Shown: positions 24,601-35,970 of the stretch, piece by piece
Layout of the letters: the number at the start of each line of letters is the position of its first letter
How positions within the stretch are numbered: position 1 is the first letter of the stretch
From: Basipetospora chlamydospora
Lineage: Eukaryota; Ascomycota; Sordariomycetes; Microascales
DNA length: 64,000 bases
Assembly: GCA_001599675.1 (NCBI GenBank)
Contig: BCHP01000003.1
Span: forward strand, 4,000,028 to 4,064,027
Reading direction: 5' to 3'
Position numbers and translations under genes: made by a program
The notes under the pieces: generated by a model
What the model was told of the DNA's origin: nothing
What the model saw: only the letters and a program-made list of their open reading frames with translations
The model's database searches: none

Positions 24601-25060
24601 ACTTTGCCGGCACCGAATGATGGATGTTTGGGTGTGAAGCACGCGTGATGCCACCATCCCATCCGCCTCCGCCTCCAACGTGTTGTCTGTGACTGCGGAG
24701 TTTGCCGATATCGAGACCACTCACTAACGATTCCGTGACACAACTTTTAGACAACAGAAATACCACATCAACACTCAGCTCCAGATCGGCCCATCAAGCT
24801 TCAGCGATCCGCTAGGAACCGGCCGACAATCATCTCCTGATCCGGCTTGGTTACCCGTCTTGCTCCCCCCTCTCTCTCTCGAGATGATCGCGGTATCCGT
24901 ACATGTATGGAGGGCATGACGAGCTTTGTTTCGTGCTCCACCAACCACCCCCCTTGCCAATCCCATTCGCGAAAAAAAAATAAAAATATCCAAACCCGTG
25001 GCGAAAAGCTCAACGAGTCACGTCTTACATAGGCATACATCGAACCCACTATACGGAGTA
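21610..25060. repeat. scattered TACGGAGTA/TACTCCGTA 9-mers
   Basis: Four exact copies, starting at 21610, 21743, 24278 and 25052, with several one-mismatch relatives (for example at about 21889 and 23435). Both orientations occur. They are the same element as the cluster at 2886-4768. Confidence 0.8.
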
Positions 25061-25469
25061 CTCGGGAACGCTCGGCACCCTTAGCAAGGGGGGAAAGGGG
25101 GGGGGCCAACTTCGCACCCGGCGCATGTTAGGGAAGCGGCTGGACTTGTGGAGGGGCTCAGGGCTATCAAAACGCCTCTTGCGTAATGATTTGAGACGAT
25201 CCCTTCCGTACAGGTAGGTGAGTGACGGTTCCTTGAGCCCAGGTTCGTGGGGATATTGCGAGTTTCACCATCCGATCTTGATGAGGAGGCGAGGCCGTCC
25301 AACTACGAGTACAGGCAGAACTGCCTCGCCTTCAGACACATGACCGCTGCGCACACATGTAGAACCTGATGTCTCTGGGCTCTCCTGACTATCATGGGGG
25401 TTTGGTCTTGCCAGCTCCGAAGCATGTTGCACCTAAGCCCTCCTCCTCGTGTGCCGTCAACGAAGACCG

Positions 25470-25829
25470 ATGGCCCTGGCGAGGGGTTGCGAGAGCCTTG
25501 CTTTTGCAGCAACTGATGACGGCAACGCTGTGCATCCCTGCGCAGTGCGGCAACGCAGTGGGGGCTCCCTCGAGTCTCCTCACTCCGAGGGGTGCCCCAG
25601 CAGGGATACACATATGTATGACGGAGACGCCGTCATTCATTGTCCGGAAAAATCTTGCAAGTTCCGTTGCTGTGAGATGGCTGTAAAGCTACAGGGTGCA
25701 AAAGCACACGCCTACATCCCGAACAACGGACGGACAGGACCGCTGTCTAGATGCACATCCATATACGCTAAGCCGGGCGACTGCTGCTTCCCATGCCGGG
25801 TAGGCTATTGGGGCAACTCCGGCCCATGA
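25470..25829 (+). CDS. tentative small cysteine-rich protein
   Basis: An unspliced ATG frame of 119 residues. The last 65 or so residues hold a tight cysteine pattern, C-x4-C-x3-CC-x(about 24)-C-x9-CC-x2-C, ending in GYWGNSGP. This spacing looks like a small disulphide-rich secreted protein. The frame does not start with a signal peptide, so either a spliced upstream exon supplies one or this is a chance frame. The +1 frame is also open over most of this stretch, which lowers confidence. It lies alone in a gene-poor region. I do not recognise a family. Confidence 0.28.
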   Translation: MALARGCESLAFAATDDGNAVHPCAVRQRSGGSLESPHSEGCPSRDTHMYDGDAVIHCPEKSCKFRCCEMAVKLQGAKAHAYIPNNGRTGPLSRCTSIYAKPGDCCFPCRVGYWGNSGP

Positions 25830-28800
25830 GCTCTTAGATATCGGGACCCTCCACCCGATCCCATAGGCGGATTTGTGCCGGTATCCTTTACTTCTCATGG
25901 AAACAGATATCCCAATCCGCCCTTGGAGCACACTAGGCAGTGCAATCGCTCCCTGTCCCAACCGCCAGATTTGCGTCCCCGCCAACCGCTGTTGAATGCC
26001 TCCCTGGCCTCAGGCTCTCCATGCCGTTCTAGGACGGAGCCCACGGACCAAGACCCCATGCATCGTATGCCGGCAAAGGGTTCGCACCTTACTACTTCTT
26101 TCGTCACCGTTTCCGACCTCTCTGAAGCTGACTCGTGCCCCATAGACTACGTAGTCGGCACGGATAGTCACCGCGAGGGCTGGAGGAGTAGAGCCACAGG
26201 TCAAAGTCACAGGCTCGAGGGCGTAGACCGTCCATAATGGCTTCTACGCCACTCCGCTTAATTATTGCTTACCTCCTTTCGCCGAACCTGCGTACCCGTA
26301 TGCAAAAGAAGCCATGAGGACTTTTTCCTACCAGCATACCGCCCCTCAGCTGAGGGCCTGGAAGGATATATTCTCGGGCCGGATGAGGGCATCGCTGAGC
26401 TGCAGCAAGCCGGCTCCCATCCACCCTTCACCTTGGCAAGGGGCCCATGTGGCCGTCCACGTAAGGGCTTTTGGAACGCCACGGGGACTCATGGGACGGG
26501 AAGCAGCAGCTTCTTATATTTGGGCAAGCTGGAAGCATGCAGATTTTTTTTTCCTCTCCATTTTCTTTTCTTGGTGAAGGAGGCGAGGCAGTAGTCTTCT
26601 TCACCTATCCACCGGCTCGCGCTGGTTCAATTCGTCATCAATGGGGGAAAATTAGTCAATGGCACACTTGGTCTGGAGTCCCAGTCTGTAGCTGCGCCCT
26701 GGATAAATATCCTGGATTTACGAGCTCGATGCTGTGTGACGCGGCTGCAGCTAGCATCAGTGATTCGGTATCCATGGTATCGCCTGTCAAAAGGGGGACA
26801 AGAGGCTGGATGAAGCCTGATGAAGACGATTGTGAGGATTACTCTATGAAGGACGGACCCGGTCTAGGACAGATATATCCATCCCGCCCCACGTGTCTCA
26901 GGTCAAGAAGACGGCGAAGTCACAGCACGCGTCTTCTCTGGGATCCAAGGGAGTCTAGCTGTAAAGAAACGGGCGCGGTGGAACCATGGCCAACAGCCCT
27001 CGGCCCCTCATACGTGCGTCTACTCGTCTACGTATGACCCGGGGCTGTCAATCTCCTGGCATCCTACGCAGGAGAGGGTTGAGCCTCCGCTTCAGCGAGC
27101 CAACCAACACCCCTACTTCCCGCCCCTGTACCTCTCGACTACGCCGTCAGTCTCTCTTTTTCGTGCATCGTGGTCGCCTTAAGATCTACTGGCAGGGGAA
27201 TTTCGATTCACCTTCCAACTGGGCACACTTAGCGACGCTTCTTCATTGTACCATTAGAGCTAGCGCGCCTTCAGTGCCATCTCACGCTCCAGGAACACGC
27301 TCCTTTTGCCTCGCAGCGGCCTATGTGTACTTCTTCTGTGCGCACGGTTTACCGTGTCTAACATGCCGTTGAAACGCCATCGGCAGAATAGAGGCGATGG
27401 AGGTAGTAGTTGGAGGAAGAAGCTAAGGGCCGAGAATCAGATGCCCCGTTGTTGCCCTGGGTGAGACAGTGAGACCGGGAAAGGAGGCTCTTGTCTTGTG
27501 CGGCCTGACCCGTGAACTGCTGGTCCACCACCACAGCTCCTCCCCGCGTGTCTCAGATCCTGGATCTTTTTTCTTTGCTTTTATAATTCTCCGTTATATT
27601 CATTCCGATATCTTCGCAATAGGTTCGCTTATCAGGCGTGTGGCTAGAAAAAGAAAACAGAAGAAAAAAAGACAACGAAACCTAGGGCCAAAGAACATAT
27701 CCCATAAGACAAGGGCAACTAAACAGGAAACGGCCATGATCCGACGGCGGTTCTCAAGCCTGTGATCCCTTTTTTTACTTCCCACATGGGCGTTGGTCAG
27801 TATACGAGTCAGAGCAAGCACGATCCCGGTGCCCTTGGCTTTCCTTGTTTTTTCTCTCTGTCTCCGGATCTCTGCATGACTACGGACCCCAGAGTCGCTA
27901 TTGTGCCAGAAACTCTCCCGAGATATTGATAATGTAGGAAAAGTGAAATAGAAGAAGAAAAGAAAGAAAAAAGAAAGGGAGGAAGGGCTTGCTCGTGGTG
28001 GCTGAAAAGTAAGCAGATAATGTCCGGTCATGCCCTCCTTTCTTTCTTTTCCTCCACTCATTCTACTCAAATCCACCCTCTGATCTCTTGGCCCCTTTGA
28101 TCATTCCACCCCTCGCACCTTCTCCCTTCCCTATAACCATATCGCACGCGAAGCGCCCTCCCATGACACGAGCTGGGGCGGAGTTGGGTGTCCGGGTAGG
28201 TGCAGCTCTTGCGAGGCAGCTCACCGCTGGCTCGGTCAGCATACGAGACGTGTTATCGTCCGGACGCGGAGAGTCGCAGGTCCCTCTGTGTGACCTCATC
28301 TTCATTCTCCGTTTGTCCCCTTTTTCTTTCTTTTTTTCTCCCTTCTCGAGTTTTGCTCGTCTTAGCTTGGCAATGGTCGAGCGTGCCGACTGTTTTTCTG
28401 GGAGCTTTCCTTATCCTAAATAGGATGGTTTCCGTTGCCGAAGGACCCTGTTGTTTGCTCCTGGTTCTTCTGGCAGCTCACTCTAGAAGAGGGAAAGTAA
28501 TCTTCAGACTGGTAATAGTCCCCTCCCCCCGGCACCCAGCAGCCTCCCGCGGAAGGACAAGGAGTGTCTCTGTACATCTAGCTGTGCACGTATGTAGTGG
28601 CGGGCAGAGAAGAGGGGGAAGGGGGGTACAATGGGCAGCCGGAAATACGGGTGGTCCCAGTGTAAGTGATGTCAACGGGACAGCCAGCCTGGCCCCCTTT
28701 GTGTTCCCATCCCATCCGTCCGTCCCGGCGAAAGGAGGCGGAAAAGGGCTTTATGTTTTGTTGATTTATCCTCCGGCCACGTCCGTCTTTTCTCTTCCAT

Positions 28801-29324
28801 CCCCTTTTTCCACCTTTCCCCTTCTTTCGTCTTTCCTCGGTGACGTTTCCTGGAGGGAAAGTATGGCGAGCTGACCTCGTGTGAACACTTCTTGGTAACA
28901 GTCATTCGCTATCTTTCTTTACATCACCAACTCGCCTCTTCGGGTTATCCTTACGCTCGCTATTCGACATTGGGGGATGGGCCGAGCGAGCTATATGGTT
29001 TCCCCCTCATCGCCCCTATAGTCACACCCGGAACATGTCTCTCGTTACACGCCACTGAGCCTCTCTTCTACTCCTATTGACCGAGTAGGACAGTCTTCCC
29101 TTTCGTTCTCCTCCTGAGTGTGCGGGGAACGAAAGGAGACAACGGGGGCGAAGCAAACACCAACCGACGACCCGCCCTCATCAGGATAACGACATTCCGT
29201 GGCCTAGGAGGAGAGAAGCCATTATCTTCAAACATACAGAACGCAACAAGGAAGCCTATTCATGCCACCACAAGGAAACGGATACTTTCCTTGAAAAAAA
29301 AAACCCTGCTTTGCCTCACCTGCC

Positions 29325-31361
29325 ATGGCTAGACTTCCCAGACAACAAGAAGAGTGCGACGGGGGCCCGGCTCCAGCGGACAGGCAATGGGGCGCACTCG
29401 CCGCCGGCATCCAGGACAGCGAGGGGTGTATCGCCGAGTGTAGGCGCAGGTTCGTCAAGGAGGTGGTGGCGCGCTCCGGTCCCGAGACAGCCGGGGGCGA
29501 GCTGTGCGAGGCGATCAACGGCACCGGAGATGGGGATGGGGATGGGGAGGGCGCGGTGACGCGGACGGCGGGAGATCTCGGGTGGCTGTATTGCTGCGAC
29601 TCTGTTCTCTGCGGCGTGTGGTATAACCATACGACCAGGGCGACGAGACAAGACCGTGGGTTATTCCCCCATTTTTCCCCTTTGCGCCGTGGACTCCCCC
29701 TTCCGGGATGACAAGAGTTGACTTACATGATTATTCTTCTTCCCCTTTAGCCAATATCAACGTGATTCTTGACGACTGTCGAAAGTAAAACCAGCCCCCT
29801 TTTCCCTTCCCTTTCCCCCCCGTTTCTTTTTCCTGTCCTAGCTTCTTGTCCCCTTAGCATTAACATCGCTCCATTGGGGTCCGCGGCTAACGCAGGGGAG
29901 CATGGGAATAGCAAGGGCTACCGCGATCTAGCAGACCCCATCTTACCAGGCGACGACTTCGTCTGCCCGGCCTCTTCAGTCTACCGCCCCGAAGAGCACC
30001 AAGACTGCCCCGGAGATCAGCGCGTCGGCACAGCCAACCTCGACGACCCCTCCGAGCCAGACGTTATGCCATCACCGACAGCCGCCCTCCACAGCCCGGG
30101 AGACGCAGGGACGTCACTGCATGGCGATTCCCATCCCACGGACACACACGCGCCACCCCCCGCCGACCACGCCGCCGCCGGCTCGGCCTCTGAACCCCCC
30201 GGGCTCTCATCCGGCGTGAAGGCGGCCATCAGCATTATAGCTGTCGTAGCCTTCTTCGCAGCCCTGGCCATAATCTTCTTTGTCTTCCGTCGTCGACGAA
30301 ATCGTTCACCAGGCCACGGCAGGCACAACCGCCACTCCCTCCGCGAGAGGCTAAAGTACTCCACCACCCTCGCCGCCGCGCCGTCCTCCTTCGAGAGCTC
30401 GCCAACCCGCCTCGTCGCCTCGCCCCTGAAGACGGGGCCCTCCTCCTCCGCGGGGCCCAGCACGTCCTCCTCCGCCAGCGGCGGCGCGCCACTCTCCCCG
30501 CCCCCGAGACTGAAGGATCGGAGGCTGCTCCTGCCATCGTTCGCGAACCCCTCGCCGTCATTGTCATCGCGCGGCGCACCCCGGTACGGGGGCCTCCCCG
30601 TGAACCGCGGTTCGGGGGCGAGTTTCCCTCCATCGCCCATCTGCTCGCCGACGACGAACAAGCTCATACCGAGGAACGAGCGGTCCCCCAGGGGTGGGGT
30701 CATTGGACGGGCGCCGCAGCTGTCACACGCCACTACCAACACCGCCACCACGACGGCTAGTACCGGCGCTTCTGCTCCCGCCCGGGGACCGGCGGGGGGC
30801 AGTAGTCGCGCGAGCAGTTCTGTGGCTTCGCGCCAGAGCAGCAGCAGCAGCCGGTCCGGCTTCGCAGCGGGCGTGTACGTTGGCCCATCGATTGGCCCTG
30901 CCTCGCCTGTCTCGCCGACGAGGCCCCCCAGGCCGCACGACGCGCCCCTTGAGATTCCCGATCTCGTCACGCCCGCCGTGTCGGTTCCCTCCCGAGGCCT
31001 GCAGCCACCCGTACCCCCTCCTCCCCCGCCTCCTCCCCCGCCGCCACCGCCACCACCCCCTCCGGCGGTTCTAGCCCAACGGTCCCCGGGAGCGCAGCAG
31101 AGCAGGGATGTCGGCGCCGCGCTAAGCATCTCAACGGATGACTCGGAGGAGGAGAACGAGGTTTCCGCGGCGGCGGCGGCGGCGTGTGACCTGCACGAGT
31201 TGACGGAGGAGTACTCCCGCGGCGCTAGGGGGAGTTGGGGAAGCTGGGGCGCGGGGCCCAATGGTGTCGTCGAGAGCGGAAGGGAAGGAGGTGGTGGGGG
31301 GATGCAGAGCCCAGTTTTGGGCGAAGGGGATCTGGAGAGGCTGGGTGGGACGTATACTTGA
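29325..31361 (+). CDS. single-pass membrane protein with Cys-rich ectodomain and proline-rich tail
   Basis: Three exons (29325-29655, 29751-29784, 29858-31361) give 622 residues; both junctions keep frame. The first part has paired cysteines (CIAEC, LYCCDSVLCGVWYN, ILDDC) typical of an extracellular disulphide-bonded domain. A single hydrophobic helix at about 244-265 (AAISIIAVVAFFAALAIIFFVF) is followed by RRRRNR, the usual stop-transfer charge, so the C-terminus should be cytoplasmic. The tail is long, rich in Ser, Pro and Gly, with a run of about 20 prolines near 517-537 that could bind SH3, WW or profilin-type domains. The modelled start has no signal peptide, though a type I topology needs one; an unseen upstream exon is likely. 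The layout recalls fungal surface sensors, but family and function are unknown. Confidence 0.68.
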
Positions 31362-31764
31362 GGTCTCGCTCCCCTTTGAGATGGATAAAGCTGTAGAGGG
31401 CTTGGCGGCAGTGGTTGTTTCGTTTTTTTTGGGGGATGAGTGAACAGGACCTGGGCAAGACGAGGTCCAGGCAAGGGTTTCTGAAGGCGCTTATTTTTCC
31501 GTTTGGTGCACTAAGGACGGGCACAATCCTGGTTCTGGCCTGGTCCCGGGGACCTAGAAGAAGAGACATGTTTTTCTTTCTTGGTAGCTGTAAATCAGCA
31601 GCTCCTGCACATGTTCGTGCGTTATTCTATCCGGGAGTCCCGTGTCAGCTTTAAGCCACGGAAATCTTTTCTATATTCTCATATATCCACACCCTACCAG
31701 TCGCTTTCTTTGGTAGACGTGGAACATTCATATCTCATTCGCCCGCCTTACCTACTCTCCCACC
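31362..31764. terminator. convergent 3' flank, membrane-protein gene and ZPR1
   Basis: About 400 bp between two genes that converge. Both transcripts must end here. T-rich stretches (for example 31422-31431) are present, but I cannot place a polyadenylation site with confidence. Confidence 0.4.
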
Positions 31765-33292
31765 CTACTCCTTCTTCTCTGCGTCGTCTTCCTTCTTCTC
31801 CGCATCTTCTTCGTAGCCCTCGACCTTGATATCCTTCAGGCCCAGCTCCTCCTCCTCCTCGTCTGTCCTCGTGTACTTGACCCTTGTAATCTTCTTATCC
31901 GCCTCCGGCGGGTCCTCCAGGCTCTGCACGTAGCTGCTCGCCAGCGGGTCGCTCAGGATGACGGTGAACTCCTTCTCCCCGCGGATCGCCTCGTCGAGGC
32001 CCTCGAAGAACTTCTCCCACGTGGCCTTCTCCTCGGCCGCCAGTGAGTCGCCGCCGCTCCCCGCGCCGCCGCCGTCGGCCTGGAAGATCTGCTTGTGCAG
32101 GTCGTCCCGGACCTGCGTGAACAGGCCCTCCACCGTGGTGAAGCGCCCGCCCAGCGTGCCCGGGTTCACGGAGAGGTTGAGCTCCGGGCACTCGAGGGAG
32201 CACGTCTCGCTCTTGAGGATGTCGCGCGCGAGGTCTACGTCGCCGCTGACCGTTAGGGTGATCTTCTCGCCGAACTCGGGGATCTCGCCGCCCGTCTTGA
32301 CGTCGTTGGAGCGATACCCGCAGTCGTCACACACGGTAGACATGAGCACCACCTGCTTGAAGTGGGGGATCTCCACCATCTTCATGTGCGTTGTGCAGTT
32401 GTGCATGCAGCCCGGGCACGAGGCCGGGAAGCTGTACACCTCGTTGGGGATGATGTCGTCGTCCTCCGTGAGGCCCGGTTGGTTGGCATTCGCGGCCGCG
32501 CCATCGGCGCCCTCGGGCTTATCCGTGGCGGCGAGGCCGAGCGCCGCATTCTGCTCCGGCGTCCGGAGGTATTCATGCTTCTCCCACTTGCCCACGCCGT
32601 CCTTCAAGTTCGGCGCGATGAAGGAGTTGCCCGCCGGGTCGTCCACGAACATGCGGAACGGGAACGACTTGCCCGCGAGCATGTCCCTCGCCTTCTGGAT
32701 AACAGTCTGCACCTTCTCGTACACCTCCGGCTCTTGCTCCTTCCGCACGTCCTGCCCCAGCTCGAGGTCGTCCACCACCGTGGTCAGCAGACCCTCGACG
32801 TTGGTAAGCTGACCGCGGCCCGGCGGCACCTCGAGGTCGAGCTCAATGAACTTGACGGTGGCGGAGTCGGACTTGACCACCTGACGCGAGAAGTCGACTG
32901 ACTCCGTCAGGCGCAGCTCGTAGTAGGAGCCCTTGGGCTGGACCGAGGTGGCGGCCTGGACCTCGTTGTTCTTGAGGCCGCAATTGTCGCACTCGAAGGA
33001 CATGAGGATGACCTCGCGGAAGTAGGGGATCGAGGTGAGGAAAAGGCGGGTCATTCCCTGTGAAGGGGCGCAAGATTGTTAGTCAAGGGGAGACGTGGGG
33101 TGGGAGGGGAAGTCGCAGGACGGGAATAAAGCATACATTCTTGCCGCAGTTCATACACAGGGACTCGATCTCCTGGACAACCTTTCCATCGTCGGGACCA
33201 TCGTCGTCGACCTTGTCGACCTTGTGGCCGATGGCCTGGAACTCCGAGACGGGGGCGGCGCCAGCAGCTGTCTTATCGTCCCCCGCAGACAT
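31765..33292 (-). CDS. zpr1: zinc finger protein ZPR1
   Basis: Two exons (33292-33137 and 33057-31765), 482 residues, the usual length for the family. Two ZPR1 modules are present. Each has a C4 zinc finger: C46/C49 with C75/C78 (CMNCGKNGMTRLFL.., FECDNCG) and C266/C269 with C295/C298 (CPGC.., VCDDCG). Each finger is followed by a beta-rich ZPR1 domain (for example LTNVEGLLTTVVDDL and FTTVEGLFTQVRDDL). ZPR1 is a conserved eukaryotic protein that binds eEF1A and, from yeast work, helps it fold; it shuttles between cytoplasm and nucleus. The intron (GTATGC..CAG, 79 nt) interrupts the first zinc finger, and splicing restores the expected CGKNG string. The start MSAGDD was chosen because upstream Met codons would add an unconserved tail. 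The C-terminus is acidic and lysine-rich. Confidence 0.96.
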
Positions 33293-33884
33293 GTTTTCGG
33301 TCGGCTGGTTCGGTCGCACTCGGGTATTTTGTGGATTGGATGAAGGTGGTACGAGATACCCGGAAATTTCGAGGGTATATGCCAAAGATCTGGAAATAAC
33401 CTCGTTGGTTGCGACAAGTTGGGGGATTGCGCGATGATGTAGGTCGCTTCGAGTGCGAGTGCGGGTGCGGGTATGAATGGCGGGGTTGCAAAGTGGAAGA
33501 AAATAGGCGTTGGTGGAAGGGGAAATTTTTATCTTATCTTATCGCGGGGTTGGCAAGTTTCTTGCTGAGGAATCAAGGTGAAGAAGCTGTAGATCTCGAG
33601 GAGGGGGCCACTACTAGGACTACTCGTAATAGTCCGGTGTCGACCACTCAATGGAAGCTGGTGGAAGAATCCCACCTTTTCGTCCGTGAGATGGATAATA
33701 CGTGCAGAGTTGTAGATGTGGGCGAACCCAGAACCCACGAGAAGTGTAGCGGCCAGTGAGTCAGTCAGTGGCGTTGCAGGCGGCTTGCCAGCAGTAGCTT
33801 CTAGACGAAGCTGGGCCAGACCAGATGCTGTACAACAGAAATAACCTGGGGTCGCATCCCCTTTCGTCGATATCGGGCCGCCCG
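33293..33884. other. intergenic region between zpr1 and the Rpr2-type gene
   Basis: About 590 bp containing the zpr1 promoter and the 3' end of the Rpr2-type gene. The stretch 33520-33545 has TTATCTTATCTTATCG, a short tandem motif. Nothing else is evident. Confidence 0.45.
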
Positions 33885-34499
33885 TCACTTCTTCATGAAA
33901 CTAGCAAGCGACAGTCCGGAGCCTGACTTGGAAGAGGAACCCTTGCTCTGTGCCAGCAGGGCCTGTAATCCGGCCTTCCGGTTCTTGGCCCTCTTCTTGC
34001 TGACCGCGTTGGAAGAAGGCTTCTTTGCCTCGGTGTCGTTCCGCGCCGCCGCGGCTGGGGGAAGCGTCGCGACCTCCTTCGGTCGCCGGGGAGGCGGGGG
34101 CGGAGGGAGCCGGATCTTTGTGACTCGGCCACACCGATTGCAGGAGATGACCTTGGATGCACCCCGGCGCTCAATCTTGGCCGATCCCTTGGCGGCATCT
34201 CGCGGCGCGCTCTTGTCCTGGGGCTTGAATCTCGTTCTCCCTGCAAGTCGGTGCTGGCGCTTCGCGCGGAACGCCTTGTCGGATTCGATCTTCAGGATGC
34301 TGCTGCACCCGGGGATAAGTATGTTGCCGCATGTCGTGCAGACGTGCTGCTTTTCGACGTCGGTGATGGGTATTTCGTTCCGTGAGGTGAGAGCGTGTCT
34401 CGCGCCCATGAGGTAGGCGGACGTCTCTGGGGACGCGGCGCTGAGGATATGAGCCGCGTCGGTAAGATAGCTTAGCCGTGCCTGTAGAGACGTCGCCAT
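33885..34499 (-). CDS. RNase P/MRP Rpr2/Snm1/Rpp21-family subunit
   Basis: Single exon, 204 residues from the ATG at 34499 (MATSLQARLSYL). Two CXXC pairs, C54/C57 (VCTTCGNILIPGC) and C120/C123 (SCNRCGRVTK), form the zinc ribbon of the Rpr2/Rpp21/Snm1 family. Around them are a helical N-terminus (LTDAAHILSAASPETSAYLM) and a basic linker. Members are protein subunits of nuclear RNase P (tRNA 5' maturation) or RNase MRP (rRNA processing). By eye I cannot say which complex; Rpr2 and Snm1 differ little in this motif. The C-terminus is a lysine/serine-rich tail (KKRAKNRKAG) after an eight-proline stretch. The open frame continues upstream of 34499 without a better start. It lies between zpr1 and the CZIB gene, all on the minus strand. 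Confidence 0.82.
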   Translation of the reverse strand: MATSLQARLSYLTDAAHILSAASPETSAYLMGARHALTSRNEIPITDVEKQHVCTTCGNILIPGCSSILKIESDKAFRAKRQHRLAGRTRFKPQDKSAPRDAAKGSAKIERRGASKVISCNRCGRVTKIRLPPPPPPRRPKEVATLPPAAAARNDTEAKKPSSNAVSKKRAKNRKAGLQALLAQSKGSSSKSGSGLSLASFMKK

Positions 34500-34808
34500 G
34501 ATGGATTTGTCCCCGTTTTCACTTGTTGAGAGGCCGTTTATTCTTTGTTTCGAGCAAGGAGCTGCTTGAGAGCTCCAGTGGGTGAAGGTTGACGAATCTC
34601 GAATTTTGGTTGGAGCTTGGACCAACTCCACTGTACGGAGTACTCGTATTAATTATTATCTTCAATTCAGCATCTGGTTCCTTACAGGGGTCCAGCCCAC
34701 CACAGCTCAACTTCACTTGATTCAGATGCATCTGGAAAATAGTTGTAGAGTCAAGTTCTTTGATTCTTACTTTCGTTCTTTCATCTCTGCCGTCTGCCGC
34801 CTCCTCCA
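34500..34808. other. short intergenic region
   Basis: 309 bp between two minus-strand genes: promoter of the Rpr2-type gene and 3' end of the CZIB gene. It contains one exact TACGGAGTA at 34634, the only copy inside the compact block 29.3-37.9 kb. Confidence 0.5.
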
Positions 34809-35594
34809 TTACGCTCGCGCAATCTCCCACTTGAGGTTCGCGATCCCTACTTCCTCCCCGGCCTTCTCGTCGTAGTCAAACCACTCGCCCTCCACTAGCT
34901 CGATATCGCTAAACTTCGTCCCCGACTCCAGGCCCTCGGCCAGCCACATGCCCTTCCCAAAGCATTAGCCATGTGAGCCGGTATGAGGACAGTAGAAAGG
35001 GTCTCTTAAGACACTCACCTCTGGCTTGAACTCCTTGAATTCGAGACCGCGGCAGTCGAACTCGAGAATCTTCTGCTTCTTCGGTGGGTCGCCCTGCGTA
35101 TACGATGCTGGGGGGGCCTTGATGTTGGCCGAGGACTCACGCTGCAACCCGCCTCAGTGAGTAGACGAACCCAGCATAACAGGCTAGGAGTACAGAGAGT
35201 ATGGACTGGAGTTTTACCTTGCAGTTCTTGCACTTCCACACAAAGTGGGCTTCGCCTCGGCTTCCGCTCATGTCGTGCATCTCCTGAGTCCAAAGTATTA
35301 GTCGAAAACACCTCTCGCACCAGCCTTATCTCCGTAAAAGGCACCCATCCAGGAGAGCAAACAGAAAGGGAAGGCATACGAATCGAGTAAGGGTGATATC
35401 GTTGGCATGAGTCTCCCGGCACGATGTACACTCCACGGAGAATGTGTAATGAAACGGGTTAGCCTCCGTGTCGTCGGGTCGGAGGTTCGTTACCCTGGCG
35501 GAGAGAGCCCTGGTGTCAGCGCTCCAACATGCTGTGCCGCCATCGGAGGGAGTGCTCACCCGTTGAGTTCCGCGGTGAGGACTAGTGCGAGCAT
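34809..35594 (-). CDS. CXXC zinc-binding protein, DUF866/UPF0587 (CZIB homologue)
   Basis: Five exons (35594-35560, 35494-35380, 35283-35218, 35141-35019, 34952-34809) give 160 residues, the same length as the human CZIB (C1orf123) protein. Every junction keeps frame with good GT..AG sites. Two CXXC pairs, C34/C37 (ECTSCRETH) and C68/C71 (CKNCK), match the zinc site of the family. The C-terminal ESGTKFSDIELVEGEWFDYDEKAGE string is also characteristic. The protein is small, soluble and conserved from fungi to animals; its role is poorly known (human CZIB is reported to bind zinc). No single open frame covers it because the exons are 35 to 144 nt long. It is divergent from the gene at 35971, with 376 bp between the starts. 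Confidence 0.93.
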
Positions 35595-35970
35595 TATGAC
35601 TGTGGAATGATCGATCCGACGAATATGCGATCGCAAGAAATGAGGCAAATCAAGAGGGTTTTCGTCTTGGGGGTGTGAACGAGGGGCTTTGATAACTAAA
35701 TTCGAACCCCACCATGATGGATGCGCCGAATGCGCCGGTGAACAATACTCTGCAGAGCTGCCTTGGGCACGGACCATCGAATTACAGCTCCAAGCTGCGA
35801 CCTACTCTGACTAATCCCATCCACGTGACTTTATCTCAGCTTGAATTGACGAACAATCGACATCAGACCATTTCGGTGCAAGGAATAATGCCTCCTCGAG
35901 CTCAAACTCCCGACCAGCTCGACACCAATTAGAACACCAGCGGTCCACGAACGGCTTCAATGCCTCCGAG
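35595..35970. promoter_or_regulatory. shared divergent promoter region
   Basis: 376 bp separate the start codons of the CZIB gene (-) and the 655-residue gene (+), so both promoters must lie here. A CACGTG hexamer is at 35822-35827. No clear TATA box. Co-regulation is possible but not shown. Confidence 0.6.

Larger units (their letters stand above)
20903..29324. other. 8.4 kb gene-poor region
   Basis: No secure gene. The region contains poly-G (21679-21690), GA-rich (about 23154-23180) and pyrimidine-rich tracts, and exact copies of the TACGGAGTA/TACTCCGTA 9-mer at 21610, 21743, 24278 and 25052. A cysteine-rich ORF at 25470-25829 is listed separately as tentative. Other open frames (up to 224 codons) have no domain, start with non-ATG codons or are built from low-complexity DNA. 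The right end must include the promoter and leader of the membrane-protein gene. Confidence 0.5.

Noticed and set aside
26471..27037. Plus-strand frame of 188 codons
   Set aside because: No domain, atypical composition and overlapping open frames in other phases.
30017..31474. 485-residue minus-strand frame opposite the membrane-protein gene
   Set aside because: Low-complexity Gly/Arg/Ala sequence that mirrors the Pro/Ser-rich sense protein; no domain.
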